A stretch of 64,000 nt of DNA from Maribacter spongiicola (GTDB lineage: Bacteria; Bacteroidota; Bacteroidia; Flavobacteriales; Flavobacteriaceae): the NCBI RefSeq assembly GCF_004364165.1, contig NZ_SOAY01000012.1, positions 303,744 through 367,743 of the forward strand. The letters run 5' to 3'. Both the position numbers and the translations under genes were made by a program. Every line of letters starts with the position of its first letter. Within the stretch, counting starts at the first letter, position 1. Positions 37,601 to 45,977 of the stretch are shown piece after piece. The notes under the pieces were generated by a model that saw nothing but the letters and a program-made list of their open reading frames with translations, ran no database searches and was not told the origin of the DNA.

Positions 37601-37861
37601 GACTTTAATGGTGATAACAAAACCGAAGTGCTCGCTGCAGGAAATTATTTTGGCGTAAAACCATACCATGGTCGTTTTGATTCTTTTCCAGGAGCATTGA
37701 TTAGTACTGGCAACAATGTTACCTTAGCGAATGAAATAGGACTCGATTTAACAGGGAAATCGATTCGAAGCATGAAAATTATAAACTCAAACAACAACAC
37801 ATACCTTTTGCTTACTTTTAATAATGAAGCAGCAGAGGTGTATAGCATTCTCAAACCATAG
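34610..37861 (+). CDS. VCBS/FG-GAP repeat and ASPIC/UnbV domain lipoprotein, copy 2
   Basis: A 1083-residue lipoprotein with the same layout as its upstream neighbour. The lipobox cysteine lies in LLIFTIGCTENS, FG-GAP calcium motifs recur (GDINNDSLPDIYF, GDVNGDGLLDIY, SDLDNDGDLDLV), and an ASPIC-like block (NKFGIGTKVFSY, then VRGFQASSEPLI) sits in the middle. The two proteins align along their length and are probably an old tandem duplication. The start overlaps the first gene by 11 bp and the stop is 4 bp before the haloperoxidase-like gene. The propellers may serve as surface scaffolds or bind ligands. Confidence 0.88.
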   Translation: MKNNILYLCLLIFTIGCTENSGELFVKLSTEETGITFENTLKESKDLSILDYLYFYNGGGVAIGDINNDSLPDIYFSGNQVKNKLYLNKGNLKFEDISETAGVSGNSSWNTGTIMGDVNGDGLLDIYVCAVVGLNGFNGYNELFINQGDATFKESAAEYGLDFESYSSSAAFLDYDLDGDLDMYLLNHAIHTQDTYGNAQIRHNRIYETGDKLLRNDNGKFVDISEEAGIYGGVNGYGLGIAVSDFNQDGYPDLYIGNDFHEDDYYYLNNGDGTFKESLKEAFGHTTRFSMGSDVADINHDGLPDLISLDMLGKDEIVLKSSEGDDDIQIQKMKTETFGYHNQYTRNMLSVNQPNGKFLETALQSGVAATDWSWSALFGDYDQDGEQDLYISNGIPKRPNDLDYINYISNENIRSKINNTNLVDQKALKMMPSGFIGNMIFKGATDLQFIDESKSWIAQDTIISGATAYSDLDNDGDLDLVTNNLFSPAIIQENTTNSQRNWLKIKLNFSDKNKFGIGTKVFSYANGIQQFKEMYTVRGFQASSEPLIHFGYGDLENIDSLKIIWPDKSYQLVKNIAVNQTLYLSPDKVQPFYYNSLHPKQQHLFQKTSNNLGINYTHIEDAYSDYLRQKLIPYQMSDRGPAVSVGDLNADGKEDIFFGGAKFIPSQIYIQGDSTFQLKNYPEIKKDSIKEDIASIIGDFNSDGKNDIIVGTGGADFFNEMKPLTDSYYVASDSTFTQKEFPELFENASVLLKLDYDHDDDLDIIICNQSISADYGNKPNSYILENENGNFNVASNPFKNLGMITDAIVTDFNDDGWEDILFVGEWISPKFFQNNQGEFQEIQPLENEKLNGLWQSVINFDIDNDGDQDYLLGNWGMNTKFTASQKYPMKMYYGDLDKNGATETIVSTYKDGKDYPVDGLKELSSQLVSLRKKFNTYSSFAGKSMEEILGEEMLPNAEILEVHTLSSGYLQNNNGKFTFVPFSYQLQLAPIMAFLAYDFNGDNKTEVLAAGNYFGVKPYHGRFDSFPGALISTGNNVTLANEIGLDLTGKSIRSMKIINSNNNTYLLLTFNNEAAEVYSILKP

Positions 37862-37865
37862 TACA

Positions 37866-39197
37866 ATGAAAAGGTATATTTTAATCTTAATCGCAGGAAT
37901 TTTATTAGCGAATTGCACCGAAAAAAAGCAAGAACCTATAGTGGTATCTCCTAATCAATTACACAACTCTATTGATAAGATAATAGATATTATGATTCAT
38001 GATATTTTCTCGCCACCGGTAGCGAGTAGAATTTTTGCATACCCTAATATTGCCGCATATGAAATCGTTGCCCAAGTAAACCCTGACTATCAATCATTAG
38101 CTGGTCAACTAAAAGATTTAAAACCTATACCTGCCATAGATACTATTTCGGGTATCAATCCTCAATTATCTGCCTTAATTGCGCACATGAATATTAGCAG
38201 ACAATTGATATTCTCTGAAGATAAATTTGATGTTTTACAGGATAGTCTTTTTACACAATGGAAGTCAATGAACGAACCTGAATTCGAAGCTTCTAAAGCA
38301 TACGGTCTAAAAGTTGCAGACCATATAAAAGAATGGATGGGCAAGGATAATTACAGCCAAACGCGTACCATGCCAAAATTTACGGTAAATACAGACGACC
38401 CTACCAGATGGCAACCAACTCCACCTGCCTATATGGACGGTATTGAGCCACATTGGAGCAAAATTCGCCCTTTTATCATAGACTCCGCATCACAATTTAA
38501 ACCCGTTCCTCCACCGCCGTTTTCACTAGAAAAAGACTCAGATTTTTACAAAGAACTGATTGAGGTTTATAATATTAGTAATGAAATCACTAAAAATGGA
38601 GATGAATCTGACGAAGTAGCAATAGCTAAATTCTGGGATTGTAATCCGTATGTATCGGTTACAAGAGGACATTTAATGTTCGCTACCAAAAAGATTACCC
38701 CAGGTGCACATTGGATAGGTATCACAAAAATTGCCAGTAAAAAAACAAATAGTAATTTCGACGATACTGTTTTTGCCTATACAAAAACTTCAATGGCGAT
38801 TGCTGACGGATTTATTAGCTGCTGGGATGAAAAATATCGCAGTAATTTAATTAGACCAGAAACGTTAATTAACCAACATATCGACGAGAATTGGAAGCCT
38901 ATTCTACAAACGCCTCCTTTCCCAGAATACACGAGTGGACATAGTGTTGTTTCTGGCGCTGCAGCAACTGCCTTGACCAGTATTTACGGTGAAGATTTTA
39001 GCTTTGAAGATGATACCGAAACGCCGTATGGCCTACCTATTAGAAAATTCAATTCATTTAACCAAGCAGCAGATGAAGCAGCCATTAGCAGAATGTATGG
39101 TGGTATTCATTACAGGTCAGCTGTTGAAGTGGGTGTAGGTCAAGGTAGAAAAATTGGTGCACTACTGAATTCTAAAATTAAAATGAAGAAAAATTAA
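37866..39197 (+). CDS. vanadium-dependent haloperoxidase / PAP2-family lipoprotein
   Basis: A 443-residue exported protein with a lipoprotein signal (LILIAGILLANCTEKK). Vanadate- or phosphate-site residues of the haloperoxidase/PAP2 superfamily are readable: K323 and R330 in KYRSNLIRP (K-x6-RP), S357-G358-H359 in YTSGHSV, and R409 and H415 in SRMYGGIHYRSA. The family's final aspartate (HxxxD) is replaced by alanine 419. It could be a vanadium haloperoxidase or an acid phosphatase; sequence alone does not decide. The start at 37866 is chosen because the signal peptide begins there, 4 bp after the upstream stop. Confidence 0.87.
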   Translation: MKRYILILIAGILLANCTEKKQEPIVVSPNQLHNSIDKIIDIMIHDIFSPPVASRIFAYPNIAAYEIVAQVNPDYQSLAGQLKDLKPIPAIDTISGINPQLSALIAHMNISRQLIFSEDKFDVLQDSLFTQWKSMNEPEFEASKAYGLKVADHIKEWMGKDNYSQTRTMPKFTVNTDDPTRWQPTPPAYMDGIEPHWSKIRPFIIDSASQFKPVPPPPFSLEKDSDFYKELIEVYNISNEITKNGDESDEVAIAKFWDCNPYVSVTRGHLMFATKKITPGAHWIGITKIASKKTNSNFDDTVFAYTKTSMAIADGFISCWDEKYRSNLIRPETLINQHIDENWKPILQTPPFPEYTSGHSVVSGAAATALTSIYGEDFSFEDDTETPYGLPIRKFNSFNQAADEAAISRMYGGIHYRSAVEVGVGQGRKIGALLNSKIKMKKN

Positions 39198-39220
39198 TTT
39201 TTAGCACATTTTAAATCATC

Positions 39221-40111
39221 ATGAAAAAAGCGCTTTCAATTACAATTGCCATTATTTGTATTGGTTTACTTTGGTATTTTTTCATAAAGCCACAAGATTA
39301 TCAAATAAGGGTCGTAGCCAAAACCTTTCCAGGGACAATAAATCAGTCATTGAAAGCCTGGAATACTTCATTGAACAATGCTTCAATTAAACAACTTGAA
39401 GACATAAAACATCTCAAGCAAACTATAGTATCTGGAGATTCTACCCATACTTATACATGGAATATTTCCCCAATTAATGACTCTACCTCTCAACTTAAGG
39501 TAGATGTAACTGACAAAGACAATAGTTTCAAAAATAGATTATCAATTCCCTTTACAGACACCGATTTTGAAAAGGGGTCAAGAAAACTTGTCACTGATTT
39601 TATGTCTTATTTAAATAAGCATAGAAAAGAATTTAAGGTGACCATTTTGAATGAAGAAGAATTACCATCAACTTACTGTGCTTGCGTTCAACACAATACT
39701 ATTCAGACAAAAAAAGCAACTGCAATGAAAGATAGTTATCCTTTTTTGAACTCAGTACTTGTAGGTAATGGTTTGCAATTAAATGGCGTTCCTTTTATTG
39801 AAATTACAGATTGGAACATGCATAAAGATAGTGTTGCATTTAACTTTTGCTATCCTATAATTAAAACTGACTCTCTGCCTGATATAAAAGATATTATTTA
39901 TAAAGAATTTGAAGGTTCAAAATCTCTAAAAGCCATATATAACGGCAATTATATAACCTCAGATAGAGCATGGTATGCGCTTTTAGATTACGCGGAAAAA
40001 AACAATATAAAAGTAGAAGCAAATCCTATTGAATTCTTTTATAACAACCCGAACATGGGTGGAGATGCGTTATATTGGAAGACCGAGGTATTTATGCCAA
40101 TAGCAGAATAA
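39221..40111 (+). CDS. membrane-anchored protein with SRPBCC-like and GyrI-like parts
   Basis: A 296-residue protein with one N-terminal hydrophobic helix (about residues 4-20). A segment typical of SRPBCC/polyketide-cyclase-like proteins follows, with a VVAKTFPGTINQSLKAWN opening. The C-terminal half ends in DYAEKNNIKVEANPIEFFYNNPNMGGD, which resembles GyrI-like/effector-binding domains. The fold calls are by eye. It lies 23 bp after the haloperoxidase gene and 1 bp before the next lipoprotein gene, so it belongs to the same operon. Small-molecule binding in the periplasm is a reasonable but unproven role. Confidence 0.6.
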   Translation: MKKALSITIAIICIGLLWYFFIKPQDYQIRVVAKTFPGTINQSLKAWNTSLNNASIKQLEDIKHLKQTIVSGDSTHTYTWNISPINDSTSQLKVDVTDKDNSFKNRLSIPFTDTDFEKGSRKLVTDFMSYLNKHRKEFKVTILNEEELPSTYCACVQHNTIQTKKATAMKDSYPFLNSVLVGNGLQLNGVPFIEITDWNMHKDSVAFNFCYPIIKTDSLPDIKDIIYKEFEGSKSLKAIYNGNYITSDRAWYALLDYAEKNNIKVEANPIEFFYNNPNMGGDALYWKTEVFMPIAE

Positions 40112-40112
40112 T

Positions 40113-40970
40113 ATGAATAAACTAATTTTAACAAACCTTGTAATTTTCATAACACTTATCTCATGTAATAATTACGGGCAACTTAAAGTAATTGCTGATT
40201 TGCCCGATAGTTTGTCTGAAAACTCAGGCTTAGCTACCTACGGCGATTCTATTGTTTGGGTCGTTGAAGATGGCGGCAATAAAGATGAAATATACCAAGT
40301 AAACCTAAACGGAGAAATACTTAAAAGTTTTAAAGTTAAAAACGGAAAAAATCATGATTGGGAGGATCTTACAAAAGATGCTGCCGGCAACTTATACATA
40401 GGTGATATTGGCAATAATGCTAATGATCGTAAAGATTTAGTCATTTACAAATTACCAAACCCGACTATTGAACCAGGGGATAAAATTGACGCTGAAAAGA
40501 TTGAGCTACATTACCCTGATCAAAAAGACTTTCCACCAAAGAAAGATCATCTTTTCTATGATTCAGAGGCTATATTTCATCATGGTAACAAATTATACAT
40601 TGTAACTAAAAACAGGTCAAAATCGTTCACCGGTGAAGCCCATATTTACTGGGTACCTGATACTAAAGGTAATTACGAAGCCACACTAGTGGGTTCGTTT
40701 ACACCATGTACAGATTGGAAAATTTGCCAAATAACATCTATTGACATATCGCCAAAAGGTGATAAAATTATAGCACTTAGTTACGGTAAGCTTTTCATTT
40801 TCACAAATTTCACCTGGGATGATTTCTCTAAAGGAAACATGCAAGAAATTGATTTAGGTGCCCGCTCTCAATTAGAATCTGTTTGTTTTCTTAATGACGA
40901 GACCTTACTAATTTCCGATGAAAAAGCACACGGTGAAGGTGGCAACCTTTACACCTTTTCCTTAAAATAA
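40113..40970 (+). CDS. predicted beta-propeller lipoprotein, SdiA-regulated-like
   Basis: A 285-residue exported protein with a lipoprotein signal ending in ITLISCNNYGQ. The sequence has the short beta-rich repeats of a propeller: NSGLATYGDSIVWVVEDGG, HDWEDLTKDAAGNLYIGDIGNN, SEAIFHHGNKLYIVTKN and QLESVCFLNDETLLISDE. The WEDL and SEA segments resemble SdiA-regulated/phytase-like propellers. No enzymatic residues can be named with confidence. It is the last gene of the plus-strand cluster that starts at 31264 and ends 9 bp from the convergent phosphoesterase fusion gene. Confidence 0.6.
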   Translation: MNKLILTNLVIFITLISCNNYGQLKVIADLPDSLSENSGLATYGDSIVWVVEDGGNKDEIYQVNLNGEILKSFKVKNGKNHDWEDLTKDAAGNLYIGDIGNNANDRKDLVIYKLPNPTIEPGDKIDAEKIELHYPDQKDFPPKKDHLFYDSEAIFHHGNKLYIVTKNRSKSFTGEAHIYWVPDTKGNYEATLVGSFTPCTDWKICQITSIDISPKGDKIIALSYGKLFIFTNFTWDDFSKGNMQEIDLGARSQLESVCFLNDETLLISDEKAHGEGGNLYTFSLK

Positions 40971-40979
40971 CTGGGTTAT

Positions 40980-43900
40980 CTAAAACCCGAACCCTAGTCC
41001 GAAAGTAAATCTTGGTCCGTCTTCACTAGCGAAAATGGCAGTGTTTATAGAAATGATATCTGAGGCATTTAAAAAGAACCCTCCGCCATATGAAGTGTGC
41101 CAGCGACCAGAACTCATTTCAGGCATCCATACTCTACCATAATCAAATCCGCCAAAAAGACCCATGGCCGTTGGCAATAATCTGGTACGTTTCTTTTTTA
41201 GACTAAATCTTATATCTGTATTCTGATAATACGATGTTTTACCGGTAAAGCGTTGATTTCTAAATCCGCGAAGTCCATCTAAACCACCAATACTTGCGGC
41301 TTGGTAAAATTCGTATTCATCGCCAATATTAAAATGTGCTTTCCACTTAGTTGCTAATACCAACCTACCATTGGGTATCAATTTGTAATCAAAACCTAAA
41401 CTAGGAATAACGTAACCAAAACTACCGCCCTCTTTTGAAAGGTTCTCTTTGAAACCTACCATTAAAGAAGAAGACATACCTAAAGTTGGGAACGCCTCGT
41501 TATCTTTATTCTCATACGTGTAAGCAGCATGAGCACCAACAAAATCACTATTAGTCTCTTCTCCGTTTTCCTGATAAAATGTGTTTATAAATCTATCGTT
41601 GGTTTCTTCAACACTAATATTTTCGTAAGACAAACCTAATTTCACTTTTGCACCCAATTGCCCTCTCCACACCAGTGAAGGCGAAAAATCTATCTGTCGT
41701 AATTTTACCCTATTATAATCTAGTTCTAAATCGTCATCAAAATTTTCGGTATTATTCCCAAATCCGAAGAAATTAATGGCAAAATTCGGACTCGTAAAAC
41801 GTGCTTTCAGCTCAGCATTCCAATTTTCGAATACATGTGCAAATTCACCTTGATACTTGAAATCAAATCCGCTTGTAGCAAAATAATATGATGCAGCAAA
41901 AGTGTGTTGTTGGGTAAAAGGATTCTGCCTAAAACCGTTATATGTATAGGTATTTACAAAACCTATTCGCATACCATCATCTGGATTAAACCCTATCGTA
42001 GGGATAATTTGGTTGAAACTATTTCTCAACTTTAACGGCTGATAGGTGTTCAACTCATAATCATCTGACAGTTTTACTTTTGTACCACCAGTTTCTTCAA
42101 ACGTATTTTTCTTACTTTTAAAATCATACAAAGCGACATCTCTACCACCTTCTACCCTATAAATATCATTATTATGACCACCAATAATTCTGACTTTGAC
42201 ACCAGCGTAATTAAACGGATTTTTAACCTCGAAAATATCATCGTCATCTAAACCAAATACCCATAGTTCTTTTGTGTCTTCTTTTGTGAATACCTTGTAA
42301 TAAAACAGACGCTTTTTCTTATCACCGATATTTCTGAACACTTTTACTTCGGTTTCCTTATTATTTAACCTATTAATTTCAAACCAGTCATCTTTATCTG
42401 TACCTGCAACTACAGCATATTTATTTAATATCTGGTAGTACTCATTAGCAGTTTCTTGAATGTGACTTAACCGCGCCAAAAGAATTTCTTTAATTTCATC
42501 TACCGTTTCATCACGTACTTCTACAGGAAAAGATTTAAATGCCTCATCAATATCACTTGTGGTTAAGTTTTCTTGTAAGTATTTTGCCTGCGCCATCCAC
42601 TGACTTTTTTCGGTTTCACCTAACAATGTTAAGTCTAACACATAGGTCATAGGCGAAGAGTTGAACCCTTTTACACTTCTAATATCTTCATTAAAACCTT
42701 CCATTAATCGTAAGCCTGGTATAATACGAGTAGCTATTTTCATTAAGGCGCCATCGCCCATTTTTGAGAATACTTGATCACGATCTCTAGGTATTGGTCT
42801 GTATACGGTTTTACCTTTTTTCTCATCTTTAAATTCTGCCCAACGCCATTGATCTACGTGTCGATCCCAATCGCCAAGAATCATATCGAATAGTCGCGCT
42901 CTCAAATAAAGGTCTTTATCGACTTCGTATTTTTCATCATCTCGAAGGTCTTCAAGCATACCATCGGTACTGGTTAAATTATTTGAATACCCAAAACTTG
43001 CTAAATCTCCATGACCATCACCTGTATGTTCTTCAATCATATACAACTCATCACCAAAAGTGTCATTGTACTCTTTAAGTGCAGGTTGTTTAGGAACATA
43101 ATATAAAACAGGATTCGTATGATAAATGCCTACCGCATCTGATAACTTCGCTGTCGTAAAGGGACCATAAGGGTGTGATCCCGTATAAAAATCTTGCAAT
43201 ATTTCTTGAGTGTAGGTCTCCTTTAAATCGTCAAGAACATATTGATCTTGAAATGCCATGGACTGCAAATACAATTCTGCGCTTTTTCTCAAAGCTCGCA
43301 TTACATACTCCCTACCGTCTTTTGCACGTAATCGCAATGATTTTGATTGGTGACCTCCTCCCTTTTTAACAGGCTCTAAGCCTCCCATTAAAGAGTCTAA
43401 ATTTACGGTCGGCACTTTCACTTCTGTACCATAATACTCGCGGTAACGGTCTCCCCATATTCCTTTATAAAATCCGCTTTTATCAATTTCATCTTTACTA
43501 TACACAGAAGCTTTAATACTGTCAGGAAACTGACCGGTAAACTCACCAACATATTCTTTTTGAGTTGGCGGCAAAACTTCATTGGTAAATAAAAATTCTT
43601 CGTTGTTATCATCGTCTACGCCATAAAAACGTACTCTAGAAGAACCATCGGTGTATATTTCTAAAGTCGCATATCCCATTTTGCCGGTATTAAACTGAGA
43701 ACCGTTCAACAATCGTGTAAAGCCTTTTTTTGCACCAGACCCACTTACTATTTGAGGTGTATTATTCTCAACAAAATATTGTAATGTATGTTCATGCCCA
43801 GATGCAAATATGACGCGATCAGAGTACTGTGCCAATGTAGTCACCCTGTTCATTAACTCTCTGTAACGCTTATTATTCACATCTTCTATAGACGCACCCG

Positions 43901-44702
43901 AAGTACTTCTAAGTACATTAATAAAGCTTCCTAAAACTGGTAATGGCACTGCCATTTTCTTTGGATAAAAATGCTTTCTTACCGAATATTGCCCGCCATG
44001 CTCGCCATAACTATTGGTAGGGTGATGCATTGCGATAAGCGTTGTGCGGTGGCGGTAATCTTTTATCGCATCTTCAAGCTCTAAAAAAAACTTCTCTCTA
44101 CTCTTTATATCACACTTGTCATTAATATCTGGGCGCTTGTCCCAATTGGTCAAATACCATTCTGAATCTATAGTTATAATAGCCACGTCATCCCCTATTT
44201 CCACAACATCTATTGGGCATCCGTTTTCTGGTAAAAATGGATCTTTTTCTTTCTCTTTTAAAACACTTTTAATATAATCTTCTTCGCGCTCAAGCCCAAT
44301 CAACCCCTCGGTATACCAATCATGATTACCTGGTATAAAAAGTGGTCTTCCCTTAAAATCATTTAATGTATTCAACTGCGCATCTAAATGATTTTTGGCA
44401 ATTCTGTACGCATTTGTAGAATCTTTAGGATCTGGCAAACCTGCCGGATAAATATTATCTCCCAGAAAAATTGCTGTACTATTCTTACTAGCCTTATCTA
44501 ATCTATTTTTGAATATTTTAAGGGCAGGGTTCATATCACCCATAGGCGAAAGACCTGCATCTCCAATTAAATAAAAGGTATGCGATATTTCTTTTTCTTC
44601 ATTTACATCGTTAGCATATTTTTGATCTACATACTTGGTACTATATGTAGCACAGCTAGTAATGAATATAAAAACCGACAGATAAGCATATAATTTTTTC
44701 AT
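40980..44702 (-). CDS. metallophosphoesterase / kinase-like / outer-membrane beta-barrel fusion lipoprotein
   Basis: A 1240-residue envelope protein. The N-terminus is a lipoprotein-type signal (FIFITSCATYS). Residues about 40-370 form a calcineurin-like phosphoesterase with IGDAGLSP, GDNIYPAGLP, PGNHDWY, MHHPTNSYG and SGHEHTLQ. A middle region (about 450-700) holds LGDWDRHVDQWRW (G610 to H615) and IPRDRDQVF, which resemble the catalytic loop and metal site of HipA/Fam20-type kinases. From about 800 the sequence is beta-rich and ends in FTFGLGFGF, as in BamA/D15-type barrels. The combined function is not known. The gene is divergent from the HD-PycTM gene. Confidence 0.85.
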   Translation of the reverse strand: MKKLYAYLSVFIFITSCATYSTKYVDQKYANDVNEEKEISHTFYLIGDAGLSPMGDMNPALKIFKNRLDKASKNSTAIFLGDNIYPAGLPDPKDSTNAYRIAKNHLDAQLNTLNDFKGRPLFIPGNHDWYTEGLIGLEREEDYIKSVLKEKEKDPFLPENGCPIDVVEIGDDVAIITIDSEWYLTNWDKRPDINDKCDIKSREKFFLELEDAIKDYRHRTTLIAMHHPTNSYGEHGGQYSVRKHFYPKKMAVPLPVLGSFINVLRSTSGASIEDVNNKRYRELMNRVTTLAQYSDRVIFASGHEHTLQYFVENNTPQIVSGSGAKKGFTRLLNGSQFNTGKMGYATLEIYTDGSSRVRFYGVDDDNNEEFLFTNEVLPPTQKEYVGEFTGQFPDSIKASVYSKDEIDKSGFYKGIWGDRYREYYGTEVKVPTVNLDSLMGGLEPVKKGGGHQSKSLRLRAKDGREYVMRALRKSAELYLQSMAFQDQYVLDDLKETYTQEILQDFYTGSHPYGPFTTAKLSDAVGIYHTNPVLYYVPKQPALKEYNDTFGDELYMIEEHTGDGHGDLASFGYSNNLTSTDGMLEDLRDDEKYEVDKDLYLRARLFDMILGDWDRHVDQWRWAEFKDEKKGKTVYRPIPRDRDQVFSKMGDGALMKIATRIIPGLRLMEGFNEDIRSVKGFNSSPMTYVLDLTLLGETEKSQWMAQAKYLQENLTTSDIDEAFKSFPVEVRDETVDEIKEILLARLSHIQETANEYYQILNKYAVVAGTDKDDWFEINRLNNKETEVKVFRNIGDKKKRLFYYKVFTKEDTKELWVFGLDDDDIFEVKNPFNYAGVKVRIIGGHNNDIYRVEGGRDVALYDFKSKKNTFEETGGTKVKLSDDYELNTYQPLKLRNSFNQIIPTIGFNPDDGMRIGFVNTYTYNGFRQNPFTQQHTFAASYYFATSGFDFKYQGEFAHVFENWNAELKARFTSPNFAINFFGFGNNTENFDDDLELDYNRVKLRQIDFSPSLVWRGQLGAKVKLGLSYENISVEETNDRFINTFYQENGEETNSDFVGAHAAYTYENKDNEAFPTLGMSSSLMVGFKENLSKEGGSFGYVIPSLGFDYKLIPNGRLVLATKWKAHFNIGDEYEFYQAASIGGLDGLRGFRNQRFTGKTSYYQNTDIRFSLKKKRTRLLPTAMGLFGGFDYGRVWMPEMSSGRWHTSYGGGFFLNASDIISINTAIFASEDGPRFTFGLGFGF

Positions 44703-44709
44703 AGTAACG

Positions 44710-44736
44710 TTGCCCTCTTTAAAATTTTGTAATTTG
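44710..44736 (+). promoter_or_regulatory. candidate promoter of the HD-PycTM gene
   Basis: TTG (44710-44712), 17 nt, then TAATTTG (44730-44736). This is close to the Bacteroidota TTTG / TAnnTTTG pattern with one base fewer in the -7 box. The expected start is about 17 nt before the ATG at 44760. Confidence 0.4.
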
Positions 44737-44759
44737 GATTTTTTAAACCAATTCTTCTT

Positions 44760-45977
44760 ATGCCAGAAATCTTAGATAAAACAAAACTATTTGTAAATGA
44801 CTTACTTACCAATGATTTGGATAAGAAGTTTTTATACCATAATCTAAGACACACTCAAAGAGTCGTTAAAAGTACTAAACAATTACTGGAAACTTGTTCT
44901 CTATCTGATCAAGACAAGGAACTTCTTGTATTAGTAGCTTGGTTACATGATACCGGATACACAAAAGGAACGGCTAACCATGAAGAAAGTAGCTGTGAAA
45001 TTGCTGAAGATTTTTTGACAAAAGAAGGATATGAAAAAGAAAAAATAGAAAAGGTGAAGTCTTGTATACTTGCCACAAAATGGAATGCAAAGCCAAACAA
45101 TTTGATGGATGAGATTATACGCGATGCAGATTCTTCTCACTTTGCACAAAGCAGCTATTTAGAAACTTCTGATCTTTTACGTGAAGAATTAAAACTACTT
45201 GGTTTAAAAAACTACAACCAAAAAGAGTGGCTAGAACTAAATATTCAAGTTTTTAGAACGGACCACCAATATTATACCGATTACGCTAAAGAAAATTGGC
45301 TTTCCAAAAAAGACAAAAACTTAAAAAAACTAATAAAAGATAAAAAGTCTGAAAAGAAACTTGCCAAAAAAGAAAAATTAAAAGCACAGTTTAAAAGCGA
45401 AAGTCCGGATCGTGGTATTCAAACGCTATATCGTGTAACCCTAAAAAATCATATTACCCTTAGTGATATTGCAGATACAAAAGCGAATATTCTACTTTCC
45501 GTAAATGCCATAATCATATCCTTGGCGTTATCTAATCTTATACCAAAACTAGACAATCCATCTAACGACTACCTAATTTATCCAACGGTAATATTTGTAT
45601 TATTTAGTGTGGTTTCTATGGTATTAGCGGTATTAGCCACCAGACCTAATGTTACTAGCGGTGAATTTACCAAAGATGATGTGGCAAACAAAAGTGTCAA
45701 CCTATTGTTCTTCGGGAATTTTCATAAAATGGCATTAGGCGATTATGAATGGGCTATTCAAGAAATGCTAAAGGATAAAGATTACATCTATACCTCTTTA
45801 ACCAAAGATCTTTATTTTCTTGGCATTGTATTGAATAGAAAATACTCTCTTTTGCGTTGGACATATACCATTTTCATGATCGGTATGATCCTATCTGTAA
45901 TAGCATTTGCCATTTCGTTTAAATTTTTTGGCCCTGATCGTAAAATCCAGCTGCTAAGTGAAGTTTTACTCTTTTAA
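44760..45977 (+). CDS. HD-domain phosphohydrolase fused to a Pycsar-effector-type (PycTM, DUF5706) membrane domain
   Basis: A 405-residue protein. Residues about 20-180 are an HD domain with H31, H63-D64 in WLHDTGY, H74 and D122/D124 in RDADSSHF as likely metal ligands. A lysine-rich linker follows (about 185-212). Then a membrane domain opens with TLYRVTLKNHITLSDIADTKANILLSVNAI, the signature of the DUF5706/PycTM family, with hydrophobic helices about 243-261, 273-293 and 366-388. In Pycsar defence the PycTM effector is triggered by cCMP or cUMP. Here no pyrimidine cyclase is adjacent and an HD hydrolase is attached instead. The 3' end overlaps the convergent GAF gene by 12 bp. Confidence 0.85.
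   Translation: MPEILDKTKLFVNDLLTNDLDKKFLYHNLRHTQRVVKSTKQLLETCSLSDQDKELLVLVAWLHDTGYTKGTANHEESSCEIAEDFLTKEGYEKEKIEKVKSCILATKWNAKPNNLMDEIIRDADSSHFAQSSYLETSDLLREELKLLGLKNYNQKEWLELNIQVFRTDHQYYTDYAKENWLSKKDKNLKKLIKDKKSEKKLAKKEKLKAQFKSESPDRGIQTLYRVTLKNHITLSDIADTKANILLSVNAIIISLALSNLIPKLDNPSNDYLIYPTVIFVLFSVVSMVLAVLATRPNVTSGEFTKDDVANKSVNLLFFGNFHKMALGDYEWAIQEMLKDKDYIYTSLTKDLYFLGIVLNRKYSLLRWTYTIFMIGMILSVIAFAISFKFFGPDRKIQLLSEVLLF

Noticed and set aside
44760..45977. Complete Pycsar anti-phage system
   Set aside because: Only the PycTM-type domain is present. No pyrimidine cyclase gene is adjacent, and the fused HD domain is not part of the described two-gene system.
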